Shown: positions 18,056-28,200 of the stretch, piece by piece
How positions within the stretch are numbered: the first letter of the stretch is position 1
Layout: the number at the start of each line of letters is the position of its first letter
The notes under the pieces: model-generated
Told to the model about the DNA's origin: nothing
The model's database searches: none
What the model saw: the letters and a program-made list of their open reading frames with translations, nothing else
Assembly (NCBI GenBank): GCA_035561515.1
Contig: DATMXP010000046.1
Span: 24,879-88,878, forward strand
Origin: Terriglobales bacterium
Lineage (GTDB): Bacteria; Acidobacteriota; Terriglobia; Terriglobales; Acidobacteriaceae
DNA length: 64,000 bases
Direction: 5' to 3'
Made by a program: the position numbers and the translations under genes

Positions 18056-18059
18056 TCTC
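18025..18059 (-). terminator. Rho-independent terminator of the TPR gene, embedded in the neighbouring CDS
   Basis: GAGACTACCGC (18032-18042) pairs perfectly with GCGGTAGTCTC (18049-18059) around a 6-base loop. On the minus strand the hairpin is followed by a run of seven T (18025-18031). It ends transcription from the TPR gene, whose stop is at 18075. The same bases encode the last residues and stop codon of the plus-strand glycosyltransferase. Confidence 0.85.
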
Positions 18060-18074
18060 AGGTTCCGAAAAACC

Positions 18075-20468
18075 TTATTGCAGGCTTGCCAGCACCTTCT
18101 TCGCTTCTTCGGCTTCCGCGAAGTTGGGCATTTTGAGAGCCGCCTGCAGCTGCTGTTTCGCTTCCGTATTCTTTCCTAGCTTCGAGTAGGCGAGACCCAG
18201 GTGATACTTGTAGGTTGCGTTCTGCGGCATCTTGGCCGTGGCGTCCTTCAAGAACTGCACCGCCGATTCGTAGCTTCCCTTCTTGATGTAGATCCACGCC
18301 AGGGTGTCACCAATGCGCGGATCTGCCGGGAACGCCTCTCTGGCTTCTTGCGCCAGTTTCAGCGCCATATCCAGATTGCCGCCCTTTTCGGCATAGATGT
18401 ACGCAAGATTGTTCTTCGCAATCGGGTTCTTGTCGTTCAGTTCGATGCTGCGCTCGTAGAACTTCTTCGCCGAATCCCAGTCCTGCTTCTGTTCGCTGAT
18501 CTGAGCCAGACGCAATGGAATGATGTAGTCACGTGGATATTCGCTCTCCAGACCTTTTAGCACGCCCGTGGCCTTGTCTGGCTGGTTCTGTGTCAGATAG
18601 ACCTCGGCCAGTCCGCGCCGTGCCACAAGCAGTTTGGGATTGATCTGAAGCGCCTTTTCGTAAGCTGCCTGCGCTGTCTTCATATCCGCCGCTTCGAAAG
18701 CCACGCCGCCCAACACTTCCTGGCCGGCAGGCAAGCTGGGATTCTTAGCGACGTACTTGTTGACGACTTCCACTGCCTTGGCCGGCTGCTTCATCGCCAA
18801 ATAGCAGGAGCCAGCGATCTGAAGAGTCTCCGGTGGCCGTGCATCGAGTTCCAGCGACTTGGTTGTCAGCTGAATGCATTCCGGGAACTTCTTCTGTACG
18901 AACTTCACCGCGGCCATCGCCCGGTATACATTCGCCTTGCTGGCCGGATCGCCGGTTGCGTCCACCAGTCGGGCCAGATTCGATTCCGCCTGTTGGAATT
19001 CACCTTTCGCGGTGAGCGCTGCGGACATCAGCACATAAGGAGTGATGTTCGACGGTCTCGCATCAATCACCATCTGAAGATTCTTGATTGCCTCATCGAC
19101 CTGATTGGAGCGGATCTGAAGGTTCGCAAGATCTACTCTCGCCGTGGCCAATCCGGGCTCGCGTTTCAAGGCTTCTTCCAGCGATGTCTTGGACTGTTCC
19201 ATTTCGCCGCGACCCAGATACGCTTTGCTCAGATCAACGTACACCTGCGGGTTATCAGGATTGAACTTCTGCGCCTTTTGCAGATCAAGCAGAGCGTCGT
19301 TGAAGTTCCCTTCTGCGATCTTCAGCCTGCCGCTCAGGTCAAGCATGCCCGGCTCGTTTGGGTTCTCCTTCAGTGTTTCGGAGAGAACAGCTTTTGCTTC
19401 TGCGACCCGGTTCTGCGCTACATAAAGCTCAACCAGTTTCTGCCAGGCGAAGTAGTCCTTCTTGTTCTGCGCCGTCAACCGCTTGAGTTCAGCTTCCGCT
19501 TCCTTTTGATTGTTGGTCGTCAGGTAAAACTCCGCCACGGCTAGCCTGGACGGACTGTCCTTCGGAGTTCCGCTCTGGATGGCCTTCGCCAACGCTTCAG
19601 CTTCGCCGAAACGTTTGTTCTGCATGTAGAAGCCATACAGCATGTTCTTGGGAATCACGCTATCCGGACGCCGCTGCACCGCCTCTTTCAGAATGGCTTC
19701 GGCCTTGGCGTTGTCCCCGCGCTTCATGTATTCCGCACTGAGCGTTGCGGGAGGAACCATTGAATTCGGCTGCATGTCCCAGACGCGACGCAGGCTGGCT
19801 TCGGCGTCCGCGAACTTTCCGTCCTTCAGTTGGAATATGGACTGGTCGTACAAAGCTCGTGGGTTCGCCGGATCTTGCTGTAGCACCTGCTCCAGCAACT
19901 TACGGCTCTCCTCGAATTTCTGTTGACCGAGCAGCGCTTCTACCTTGATCAGGTTAAGGGATCGCTCCTGCGGGAAGTCCTTTTGGATCTCGTCAACTTT
20001 GGCGAGCGCCTGATCAAAGGCTCGGAAGCGCAGCAGCATTTCCGCCACGAGCATGTTCGCATCCTTGTTCTTCGGGTCGCTCTTCAGGGCCAGCATCAGT
20101 TCCTGGTAGCCGCCCCGGATGTTGCCCGTCCCGAAATACAGCTTTCCGAGTTCGAAGTGTGCTTTCGAGTGCTGCGGATTCAGTTGGATGGAACGCCGAA
20201 GCTCCACGATCGCCTCGTTTTGCTTACTCGACTTCAGCGCCTCCATGCCTTTGGCATAGTGCTTTTCCGCTTCTTTCTTCGGATCGCCCTTGCAGCCGGT
20301 CATGATTCCAACGGCTAGCATGGCCACCATCGCGGCAGCCAACGCGGTCTTGGCCTTCGGCTTTGCTTCCATGCGTTTCAAAACGTTGAAGGTCCGAACT
20401 AGTAAGGCGTATGTGAATACCCACATACATTGGAAGACATAGGTAGCGGCACGTCGCATAGGTGTCAT
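18075..20468 (-). CDS. TPR-repeat lipoprotein of the PrsT type
   Basis: This protein of up to 797 aa consists of a lipoprotein-like signal (MTGC, Cys about residue 59 of the long form) and about 700 residues of tetratricopeptide repeats (units such as NPQVYVDLSKAYLGRGEMEQ). It matches the PEP-CTERM-system TPR lipoprotein PrsT in size and layout. Two starts compete. ATG at 20468 has a GAGGT ribosome site six bases upstream, but it puts a long hydrophobic stretch before the signal. ATG at 20372 gives a normal lipoprotein signal but has no ribosome site. It follows the priming transferase gene by 29 bases. It probably scaffolds the polysaccharide assembly or export complex at the membrane. Confidence 0.9.
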   Translation of the reverse strand: MTPMRRAATYVFQCMWVFTYALLVRTFNVLKRMEAKPKAKTALAAAMVAMLAVGIMTGCKGDPKKEAEKHYAKGMEALKSSKQNEAIVELRRSIQLNPQHSKAHFELGKLYFGTGNIRGGYQELMLALKSDPKNKDANMLVAEMLLRFRAFDQALAKVDEIQKDFPQERSLNLIKVEALLGQQKFEESRKLLEQVLQQDPANPRALYDQSIFQLKDGKFADAEASLRRVWDMQPNSMVPPATLSAEYMKRGDNAKAEAILKEAVQRRPDSVIPKNMLYGFYMQNKRFGEAEALAKAIQSGTPKDSPSRLAVAEFYLTTNNQKEAEAELKRLTAQNKKDYFAWQKLVELYVAQNRVAEAKAVLSETLKENPNEPGMLDLSGRLKIAEGNFNDALLDLQKAQKFNPDNPQVYVDLSKAYLGRGEMEQSKTSLEEALKREPGLATARVDLANLQIRSNQVDEAIKNLQMVIDARPSNITPYVLMSAALTAKGEFQQAESNLARLVDATGDPASKANVYRAMAAVKFVQKKFPECIQLTTKSLELDARPPETLQIAGSCYLAMKQPAKAVEVVNKYVAKNPSLPAGQEVLGGVAFEAADMKTAQAAYEKALQINPKLLVARRGLAEVYLTQNQPDKATGVLKGLESEYPRDYIIPLRLAQISEQKQDWDSAKKFYERSIELNDKNPIAKNNLAYIYAEKGGNLDMALKLAQEAREAFPADPRIGDTLAWIYIKKGSYESAVQFLKDATAKMPQNATYKYHLGLAYSKLGKNTEAKQQLQAALKMPNFAEAEEAKKVLASLQ

Positions 20469-20497
20469 GGAATTACCTCGAATATTATCGTTCGCGT

Positions 20498-21898
20498 TTA
20501 CTTTGCGCCCCGGCCGGACAGCAACACTTTCACTGTCTCAAAGATGATCGCCAGGTCCAAGAATACTGACAGGTGCTTGATGTAGAAGAGGTCATATTCC
20601 AGCTTCGTCTTGCTCTCTTCCACGCTGGCTCCGTACATAAATTTGATCTGCGCCCAACCGGTGATTCCCGGTCTGACGGTATGTCGGAGTCCGTAATACG
20701 GAATACTCTGTTCCAGTAACTGAACGAAGTACGGCTGTTCTGGCCTCGGCCCGGCGATGCTCATGTCGCCCAACAGCACATTAATCATTTGCGGCAGTTC
20801 ATCCAGCCGGAACCGCCGGATATAGTACCCCACTCGCGTTACTCTGCGGTCGGCATCTTTCGCCCACGCCGGACCATGACGTTCCGAGTCCTGATACATC
20901 GACCGGAACTTCAGCATCTCGAACTCCCGCCCTTCCAACCCCACGCGGCGCTGGCGGAACAATACCGGCCTGCCGCTTTCGACAACGATGGCGGCCGCAA
21001 CAAGCAGCATGATCGGCGCCGCAATGACCAGCGCAACAAGCGAAATCACCAGGTCCGTGGTGCGTTTTAAGAAACGAGTAATGCCCGACTTCCGGAATCC
21101 CTCCGAAAGGATCAGCCAACTAGGCGAAAGGTACTCCAGCAGAATCCTGCCCGTCACCCTCTCGAACATTGTGTGGGCATCTTCCACTCGGACCCCGGCA
21201 AATCGCAACTGTAGGAGTTCATGAATCGGCATCTTCCCGCGACGCTCGGCCAGCGAGATGATCACGCGGTCCACCTTCGCCTCGCCTGCTATCCGCGTAA
21301 CGTCTGATACCTTGCCTACAATCTTCGAACTCTCGAGCATTTGCCCGACATTAGCTCCGCTCTCGTGTTCATCCAGGAACCCCACGACCTCGGTGCTGAA
21401 CTCCGGACGAACCATCAGTTCCTTCACCAGGTCAATGCCCGGCTTCCCCATTCCAAGAACCAGCATTTTTTCGGTTCGTCTTAGTAACGGCGCGCTCGCG
21501 TCAAGGAGCAACCGCCAACTCAGAATGATTGCCAGAATGGCAGGGGCAGCAAGAAGCGCCACGCCGCGCCCCATGCTCAGGCTCGGCTGCAGAAAATAAA
21601 CGAACGCCAGCAGGAAGCATGCGACGCCTAGCGCCTGAAGCAACTGGACAAAAAGTACCGCGCGCCTGCCCACGACCTGGAAATCGTAAAGGTCGTAGTA
21701 ATAGAGGCAGAACTCGCACACGACTATGACCAAAATGAGCCGGATAAACGTCTCAGAATTGATCGATTGCGTCGTAATGCTTAGCGGTGAAAGGCTGATA
21801 ACGGCTGAAAGGAAAAGGGCGAGGCCGATCAATAAACTCTCGGATATCACCAAGATAACGGTGATAAACGGTATCTTTTGTCCACCAATCTTAAGCAT
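20498..21898 (-). CDS. EPS priming polyprenyl-phosphate sugar transferase (EpsB_2/WcaJ-like)
   Basis: The 466-aa protein has several N-terminal membrane segments, a central nucleotide-binding-like region (LVLGMGKPG), another membrane segment and a C-terminal bacterial sugar transferase domain. The C-terminal domain contains KRTTDLVISL, FRQRRVGLEGREF, LKFRSM, DELPQ and GPRPEQP. This is the layout of the exosortase-associated TIGR03013 family. It would load the first sugar phosphate onto undecaprenyl phosphate and so start the repeat unit. The ATG at 21898 lacks an obvious Shine-Dalgarno. A sigma-54-like promoter and repeated operator-like motifs lie upstream, and the PrsT-like gene follows in the same operon. 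Confidence 0.94.
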   Translation of the reverse strand: MLKIGGQKIPFITVILVISESLLIGLALFLSAVISLSPLSITTQSINSETFIRLILVIVVCEFCLYYYDLYDFQVVGRRAVLFVQLLQALGVACFLLAFVYFLQPSLSMGRGVALLAAPAILAIILSWRLLLDASAPLLRRTEKMLVLGMGKPGIDLVKELMVRPEFSTEVVGFLDEHESGANVGQMLESSKIVGKVSDVTRIAGEAKVDRVIISLAERRGKMPIHELLQLRFAGVRVEDAHTMFERVTGRILLEYLSPSWLILSEGFRKSGITRFLKRTTDLVISLVALVIAAPIMLLVAAAIVVESGRPVLFRQRRVGLEGREFEMLKFRSMYQDSERHGPAWAKDADRRVTRVGYYIRRFRLDELPQMINVLLGDMSIAGPRPEQPYFVQLLEQSIPYYGLRHTVRPGITGWAQIKFMYGASVEESKTKLEYDLFYIKHLSVFLDLAIIFETVKVLLSGRGAK

Positions 21899-21956
21899 TG
21901 ATTTTGAGCAGGGACCGGTTACTACTTAGCCTTTTCTGAGTTTCAACTTGGAATCA

Positions 21957-21972
21957 GGCACGTAGAACGCCA
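21957..21972 (-). promoter_or_regulatory. Candidate sigma-54 promoter of the priming transferase operon
   Basis: The minus strand reads TGGCG followed by GTGCC, with GG (21971-21970) and GC (21959-21958) ten bases apart. Transcription would start near 21946, about 48 bases before the ATG. The match to TGGCAC/TTGCA is partial. Confidence 0.45.
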
Positions 21973-22050
21973 AACTCTGCACAAAAGGTGAAAAAACATT
22001 CACAGCAGCCAAATTGTAAGTCATAGATAAATCAGGGCGTCCACGAACCC

Positions 22051-22110
22051 GGGACATGTCCCTTCAGCAACCGATAGGAAAACTATTTCACTGGAGCGGA
22101 AAACTATTTC
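22051..22110. promoter_or_regulatory. Operator-like cluster: palindrome and two 13-bp direct repeats
   Basis: GGGACATGTCCC at 22051-22062 is a perfect 12-bp palindrome. GGAAAACTATTTC occurs twice, at 22077-22089 and 22098-22110, with starts 21 bases apart, about two helical turns. The cluster is about 105-165 bases upstream of the predicted sigma-54 start for the priming transferase operon, the usual position for activator binding sites. It also lies just past the end of the propeller gene. Confidence 0.55.
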
Positions 22111-22128
22111 CTCTCTGCCTCCAATCGG

Positions 22129-23598
22129 CTAAAACGGACATCCCTTCTCGTTGCGACACAACAACATGGCCGGTAGGTTCCAGTCATTGATCAATACGAA
22201 CACCTTCTGGTTCGGCACATACCGGAATCGCCCGAAGGTTCCGTTGGAGGAATTCCGGCCCGTGTGCGCAGAGTTCGCCACTTTGTCGCCCGGATAAGTG
22301 GTTTTTGAGCAGGTTTGGTTTTTCGGGAAGTAGTCGTAGACAGTGTTGCCGAAGTTCGGCCACATCACTACCCGGTTCGCGTCCGGGTCATAGGTCAATC
22401 CGGACCATATGTACCCAAACTCCCCCGGCGTAATACTATCCGCCAGCATGTTGCATCCCTTCGCCAGCAGGTTCGGAGTCACGTCCGTTACCGTGTTCGT
22501 GTCGATATCGTAGTGATAGACCTCCCTTTCGCCTGAACTCTTTTTATCAGTGATCACCATGACGCGATCTTTGTAAGCGACCACACCGTTTGCAGCCGTC
22601 TCTTTGACCCATTCAGCGCGTTTTGTGTAGGTGTTGGTGCACAGATCCCAAGTGCCGAAGTTGTAGTTGTCGTACATGATGATCTTCCGGCTCACCGGAT
22701 CCCAATCCACCACCTTGCCATGTCCGGAAGCGGGCTTTCCACCTACATACTTGGCCCACGTGTCAAGGCGCTGCCAAGTTCCAGTGGCAAAGTGAAATAC
22801 CCATGCATCGGCTCGCGCGGTGCCTGCGTCCCAAGTTGAATAACCGCTGAACTCAAATAAAGCGTCGCCGGTTGTAACGCCATTTTTGCAGCTCAACGAA
22901 TTGGGTGGTATATAGGCCAACTGCGCGTAAGTGTGCTTCGCGTCGGGAGCACAGCCAAACCCCTTCGCATCCGTTTGGCAATCAACGCAGATGTTCATCC
23001 CGGCCGCCGCGTCGGTGCGGAAGATCGGCGGCAGCGCCACCGGGCCCGCATCGGAAGCCTGGATCGTCGTTACCACACCCTTGTTCGTAACTCCTCCGTT
23101 ACAACCACCCACACCAGGCACAATGGGACCACCGGTCCCAGGTATCGTCGGCTCTGTATACCGTTTTAAAGTCACCTTTTTACCGGCGCTGGAATCCTGC
23201 AGCGTCAAAGCGTACAACTCGTTACCGCCGTACCCGGTGTGTCCGCCGCCCGTGATCAGCAACTGATCGGTCGCAGTGCGCAGAATGCCGCTCGCCCAGT
23301 CGCGGATAACAGCCGAGCACCCTTCTGTTCGCGTGATGGACCGGTACCTCTCTCCCGCAGGACACAGTCCCGGCCGGTTCAATTGTGTTAACAGTCCGAG
23401 ATTTTTCCAGCCGAAGGGCCACTGTGGCGCAAGCGAACTCTTTCCCTCCGCTGGTGGCGAAGGTATTTGCCCTGCTGCCTGCACATTCTTCTCGATAGAA
23501 TCCTGTGCTGTCGCTTGTGAGGTGAGGCACCAAAAGCACAAGACAAGGATGGGCCACCAAACAAACGACTGCGGTCGCCTCCGGCTACCTGTTTTCAT
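22129..23598 (-). CDS. Secreted beta-propeller (Kelch-like) protein, propeller copy 1
   Basis: The protein is about 489 aa. It has a signal peptide ending near ATAQ, a short linker and a domain of about 430 residues that is almost the same as the C-terminal domain of the protein at 25278-29018. The domain contains LLITGGGHTGYGGNELY, VDWDPVSRKIIMYD, VYHYDIDTNTVTDVTP and repeated aromatic strands, as in Kelch or galactose-oxidase-like propellers. Six or more cysteines suggest disulfides in the periplasm or outside the cell. No catalytic residues can be assigned. The ATG at 23598 follows the stop of the GT-C gene by 11 bases, so the two are probably cotranscribed. Confidence 0.88.
   Translation of the reverse strand: MKTGSRRRPQSFVWWPILVLCFWCLTSQATAQDSIEKNVQAAGQIPSPPAEGKSSLAPQWPFGWKNLGLLTQLNRPGLCPAGERYRSITRTEGCSAVIRDWASGILRTATDQLLITGGGHTGYGGNELYALTLQDSSAGKKVTLKRYTEPTIPGTGGPIVPGVGGCNGGVTNKGVVTTIQASDAGPVALPPIFRTDAAAGMNICVDCQTDAKGFGCAPDAKHTYAQLAYIPPNSLSCKNGVTTGDALFEFSGYSTWDAGTARADAWVFHFATGTWQRLDTWAKYVGGKPASGHGKVVDWDPVSRKIIMYDNYNFGTWDLCTNTYTKRAEWVKETAANGVVAYKDRVMVITDKKSSGEREVYHYDIDTNTVTDVTPNLLAKGCNMLADSITPGEFGYIWSGLTYDPDANRVVMWPNFGNTVYDYFPKNQTCSKTTYPGDKVANSAHTGRNSSNGTFGRFRYVPNQKVFVLINDWNLPAMLLCRNEKGCPF
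22132..23427. repeat. Segmental duplication, copy 1 (propeller domain)
   Basis: This segment encodes a propeller domain that is also encoded by 25281-26583 in the same orientation, with long stretches of identical residues. The copies are direct repeats separated by about 1.9 kb that holds the GT-C glycosyltransferase gene. Confidence 0.85.
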
Positions 23599-23609
23599 GG
23601 CTTGCAAGC

Positions 23610-25034
23610 CTAATCCATTCCGACGAGAGAGTACACCTGCAACATATTGGTTGGTGAATTAGCGGTTCGGTTCCATCGGATCGACTCTTCATGTTCAATA
23701 CGAAACCCTTGAATCGCGCTCGTATCGCATCTAACTGGTCGGCACACGTAAATCACTCTCTGATCGTTTAACTCTCTTGCCTCCGAGATATCGATGACAT
23801 TCGCCGAGCCCTCCATATAAAAGGTCAACGGCTTCGCAACAAACGATTCATTGGTTATCACGGTGTATTCGGAACCGCCGAATCTCTGTGCGAGTTCTCT
23901 CCATGGGGGTGTTACCTGCGCCGGAATAGCTTCTGGCAAGGCTGAGAGACACCACAGCACAAGAGCAGTCGCTGGCACGAGTACCAACCGGCGTGGTACG
24001 CACTCAATGGCGAGGCCAATGAGTAGGAAGATCATGGGACCACTAAATAACAACTGGCGCACTGCCCAAATTGACAGGGGCCCGTACCAGGAGACCAGAT
24101 AAACCACCACTGGCGGCAAGAATGCAAGGGTTGCCACCGTTACGACAAGGCGAATGTCCAGCCTACGATGATTCTTGACGATTAACGCTGCGATGACTGC
24201 AAACAGCAGCACCAGCGTCATGCTCGCGTGAGGAACACTCCCGAAGAACTGAACATACAAATACAGAACGTCAAAAATTCGGGGCTTCGGTATCCACGCC
24301 ATCTGGTTATCGACACCATGCATGGATGATCCGATGATGAGGAGCCAAGGTGCAATCGTCGCCGCCCCTAGAAACGCAGCGAGGATCAGGCGGAACCTGT
24401 TTGCGGATCGCCAACATAGAATGCCCAGGACTTCCGCCGTAATCAAAAACACGCTTGCATACATAGTGTTGACCAGCAGTGCACAGCAGATTCCGTATCG
24501 CACCGGCCACTTCCAACCCGGCGACTCAAATCCTTGTCGGACGAGTATGTAAAAGCTCGTTGCAGCAAAGAACAAAGCCAGTGCGTACGGGCGTGCTTGC
24601 TGTCCATAAATCACCAGCAAAGGGCTACACGCACAAAGCATAGCTACATAGAAGGCGTACATCGGCCTCAGGAGCAACATCGCTACCCGAAACATAATGA
24701 TCAGAAATCCGGTTGAGGCAAGCACACTGAGTGAACGCATGCCTGCTTCGCTGAATCCGACAACGGCACCCCAATAGTGCAGAGCAACGTTATGAACCGG
24801 AGGGTGAACGCGATCAGCAATGAGTATTGATAAGGTCTTCGAGATATCGCTTCTTGCTGCGTCAACGGAGAAGATCTCATCACCGTCGAAGTTATATGAG
24901 ATCTGATGGCAACGCAGAAACACGCCAGCGAATACTACTAACAGGAGCAAAGGCCAACTACTACAAGCGAATACTCGGAAGAGCAGTTCGCGGCAGGAAC
25001 GTAAAACCGAGACGATTGGCAGCGCAGTCCACAT
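23610..25034 (-). CDS. GT-C (ArnT/PMT-like, GT39/83 type) integral membrane glycosyltransferase
   Basis: The protein is about 474 aa with roughly ten membrane segments. The first periplasmic loop has the DGDEIFS motif, the acidic pair used by GT-C enzymes that take polyprenyl-phosphate sugars as donors. HPPVHNVALHYW follows, as in PMT/ArnT relatives, and a C-terminal soluble region ends the protein. It would transfer a sugar from a lipid-phosphate donor on the periplasmic side, either onto the polysaccharide, lipid A or secreted proteins. ATG at 25034 is chosen because GAGG lies five bases upstream, although a GTG at 25040 is also possible. Its neighbours on both sides are propeller proteins, which are possible acceptors. 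Confidence 0.88.
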   Translation of the reverse strand: MWTALPIVSVLRSCRELLFRVFACSSWPLLLLVVFAGVFLRCHQISYNFDGDEIFSVDAARSDISKTLSILIADRVHPPVHNVALHYWGAVVGFSEAGMRSLSVLASTGFLIIMFRVAMLLLRPMYAFYVAMLCACSPLLVIYGQQARPYALALFFAATSFYILVRQGFESPGWKWPVRYGICCALLVNTMYASVFLITAEVLGILCWRSANRFRLILAAFLGAATIAPWLLIIGSSMHGVDNQMAWIPKPRIFDVLYLYVQFFGSVPHASMTLVLLFAVIAALIVKNHRRLDIRLVVTVATLAFLPPVVVYLVSWYGPLSIWAVRQLLFSGPMIFLLIGLAIECVPRRLVLVPATALVLWCLSALPEAIPAQVTPPWRELAQRFGGSEYTVITNESFVAKPLTFYMEGSANVIDISEARELNDQRVIYVCRPVRCDTSAIQGFRIEHEESIRWNRTANSPTNMLQVYSLVGMD

Positions 25035-25220
25035 GAACACACCTCACGTAGACGCGCATGATCACAACGCTTATATGGCTGGGACCGCCGGACTGTACCG
25101 CCCCTCTACGGAATCCAAATCCAGCCAACGCTTGCTAAGCGTACTTTAATCTTATGCTAACGCAGTCGTTTGCAGCAATACTGTGATTAACATCACGTTG
25201 ATGTCACGCACGAGATCACA

Positions 25221-25255
25221 ACCAAAAGAAAACGGGCCGCGCGCTTGGCGGCCCG
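25221..25255 (-). terminator. Rho-independent terminator of the Fn3-propeller gene
   Basis: CGGGCCGC (25233-25240) pairs with GCGGCCCG (25248-25255). On the minus strand the stem is followed by TTTTCTTTT. It lies about 23 bases past the stop of the gene at 25278-29018. Confidence 0.85.
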
Positions 25256-25277
25256 AGAATACAAATAGCCGTGTGGC

Positions 25278-28200
25278 TTATGGACAGCCCTTGTCATTCC
25301 GGCATAGCACCATGGCCGGCAAGCTCCAGTCGTTGATCAGCACGAACACCTTCTGGCTCGGCACATACCGGAACCGGCCAAAAGTTCCATTGGAAGAACT
25401 TGCCCCTGTATGTGCAGAGTTAGCAACTGTGTCCCCTGAATAGGTGAACTTCGAACATGTTTGGGTTCCCGGGAAGTAGTCATAGACTGTGTTTCCGAAG
25501 TTCGGCCACATCACGACGCGGTTTGCATCCGGGTCATACGTCAATCCGGACCAGATGTACCCAAACTCTCCCGGGGTGACAAGGTCCGTCAGCATACTGC
25601 ATCCCTTCGCCGTCAGGTTCGGAGTCACGTCAGTAACGGTATTCGTGTCGATGTTGTAGTGATAAACCTCTCTGCCGCCCGAACTATTCTTGTTCGTAAT
25701 CACCATAATTCGGTCTTTGTAATCGATGGCGCCCTTCGCACTCGTTTCCTTCGTCCAGTCAGCAAGCCGAGTGTAGGTGTTGGTGCACAGGTCCCAGGAC
25801 CCGAAGTTATAGTCGTCGTACATGATGATCTTCCGGCTCACCGGATCCCAATCGACTACCTTCCCATGTCCACTCGCCGGTCTTCCTCCCACATACGTGG
25901 CCCACGTATCGAGACGTTGCCAAACGCCCGTGCTGAAGTGATAAACCCATGCATCGGCTCGAGCGGTTCCAGCGTCCCATGCCGAGTAACCACTGAATTC
26001 AAAGAGCACGTCGCCCGTGGTGACTCCGTCCACGCAACTCAAAGAATTCGGCGGAATATACGTTAGTTGGTCATACGTGTGCTTGGCATCCGGAGCACAG
26101 CCAAATCCTTTCGCATCCGTCTGACAATCAACGCAAACGTTGTACCCAGGCGCTAGATCGGTGCGGAAGATCGGCGGCAGCGCAACTGGTCCCGCATCGG
26201 ATGCCTGGATCGTTGTCACCACGCCTTTACTCGTGACTCCTCCGTTACAACCACCTGTTCCTAGCACGATGGGGCCGCCCGTCCCGGGCACCGTCGGTTG
26301 GGTAAAACGCTTCAATGTCGCTTGATTGCCCGCTGAGGAATCCTGCAGCGTCAATGCGTATAACTCATTGCCGCCGTACCCGGTGTGTCCACCACCCGTG
26401 ATCAGCAATTGATCCGTCGCCGTACGCAGAATCCCGCTGGTCCAGTCCCGAATGACGGCCGAACACCCTTCCGTCCTCAATATTGACGCATACTGCGAAC
26501 CGGTGGGACACAGTCCCGCCTGGTTCAACTGCGTCAATGCTCCCAAACTCTTCCAGCCGAACGGCCACGCCGTTGTAGGCGGATTCTTCACTTCGGTAAG
26601 TGTCGTGAACGTCTGGTCGCCGCTTGCGCTGTCGTTTCCGTTCACCACGGCGTGAACACGGTAGTGGTATGTCACTCCAGATACTAGTCCCTGCAATACA
26701 ACCGAGTGACTCGTGCCTGATACCACTTCCGTCGACGACCTTCCACCGTAGTTCGTAGTCGATCCATACTCGACATAACCGAGGCTTGCGACCGAAGTCG
26801 TCCACGAAATCGTTGCGGTAGTCGACGCCACGTTGGTAGCCGTAATGTTTGAGAACCCAACGGTTGTCGGTGTCTGCTGGCTGGTCGTAAATGTAACGTT
26901 GTCGCCCGTGATATCGGCTCTCAACGGATCAGTACTCGAACGCGGCCGTGCGTTGTACGTAGTCGATGGGCTCAGATTGTTTATGGTGATCTGGTGGCTT
27001 GTCACAAGGGTGGAATCCAGGTTTGTCGCAAACCCGTAATTCGTCGTTGTGCCGTACTCCACCTGTGACGTCGCCGGAGAATTCGTCGTCCAGGTCATCG
27101 TGGCGCTATCTGCAGTGATGTTTGACATCACCACGTTGGAAAGCGTCAGCGGAGTCTTCGTGCTGACCGAGAATGCCAGGTCAGGACCGGCCACATCCCC
27201 GGTGCCGCTCGCCGACGAATGAGCACGCGCGTGATAGGTAACCCCCGACTGCAGACCCGTAATAATCACCGAGTGCTGCGTCACCAGTGTCGGATCCGCC
27301 GGCAGGTTTGTTCCATATGCGGTGGTCGTTCCGTATTCCACCTGCGACGTCGCCGGTATGTTTGTCGTCCACGAAATCGTCGCGGAATCGAATCCTATCG
27401 TCGGCACGTTGGCGTTGGTAATACTCAACGTCGGCTGCATCGTCGTAAACGTCAGGTCCGGACTCTGCGCCACCGCGCTGCTCGAATCCACCGACGTTAT
27501 CCGGAAATGGTAAGTAGTGTTCGGAGCAAGGTTCGAGAGCGTCTGCAAGTGATTCGTCACCAGCGCCGGGTCCAGCACTGTGCTGCTTCCATACGCCGCC
27601 GTCGTTCCGTACTCAACCAGCGAATTGGCCGGTGTTGTCGTGGACCAGGCAATCGCCACTGAGGTCGACGTAACCGCGTTCACCGACACGGAATAGATCG
27701 CAAGAGCACCCGAGGAGACCGTCGTGAACGTCAACGCCCCTGACGTGGCGATTGTGCCATTCGGGTCCTGCGACTTCGCCCTGACGAAGTACTGCGTTCC
27801 TGGAGCCAGGTCGGTCAACGTTACCGTGTGATTTGTAACGGTCAGCGCATCCGTAACCGTACTGCCGAAGCTTGGCGATGTGCCATATTCCACGATCGAA
27901 CTCGCCGGAGCATTCGTCACCCATGTGAGCACCGCCGAAGTTGTACCGACGCTGCTTACCGTGAAGTCCGTGAGTGCCAACAGCGGTGTCGTGGTTGTGA
28001 ATGTGAAGTCCCCAGAGACCGCGGAGAATCCTGTGGTGTCAGCAGAATTGACTCGCGCGTGATACAGCGTTCCCGGGACCAGGCCCGTCAATGTCACTGA
28101 GTGCTGGTTCACGAGGTTCGAATCCGTATTGCTGCTGGATCCGTATGCCATCGTTGTGCCGTACTCAACCTTGGAGGTCGCGGCCGCGTTGGTTTCCCAC

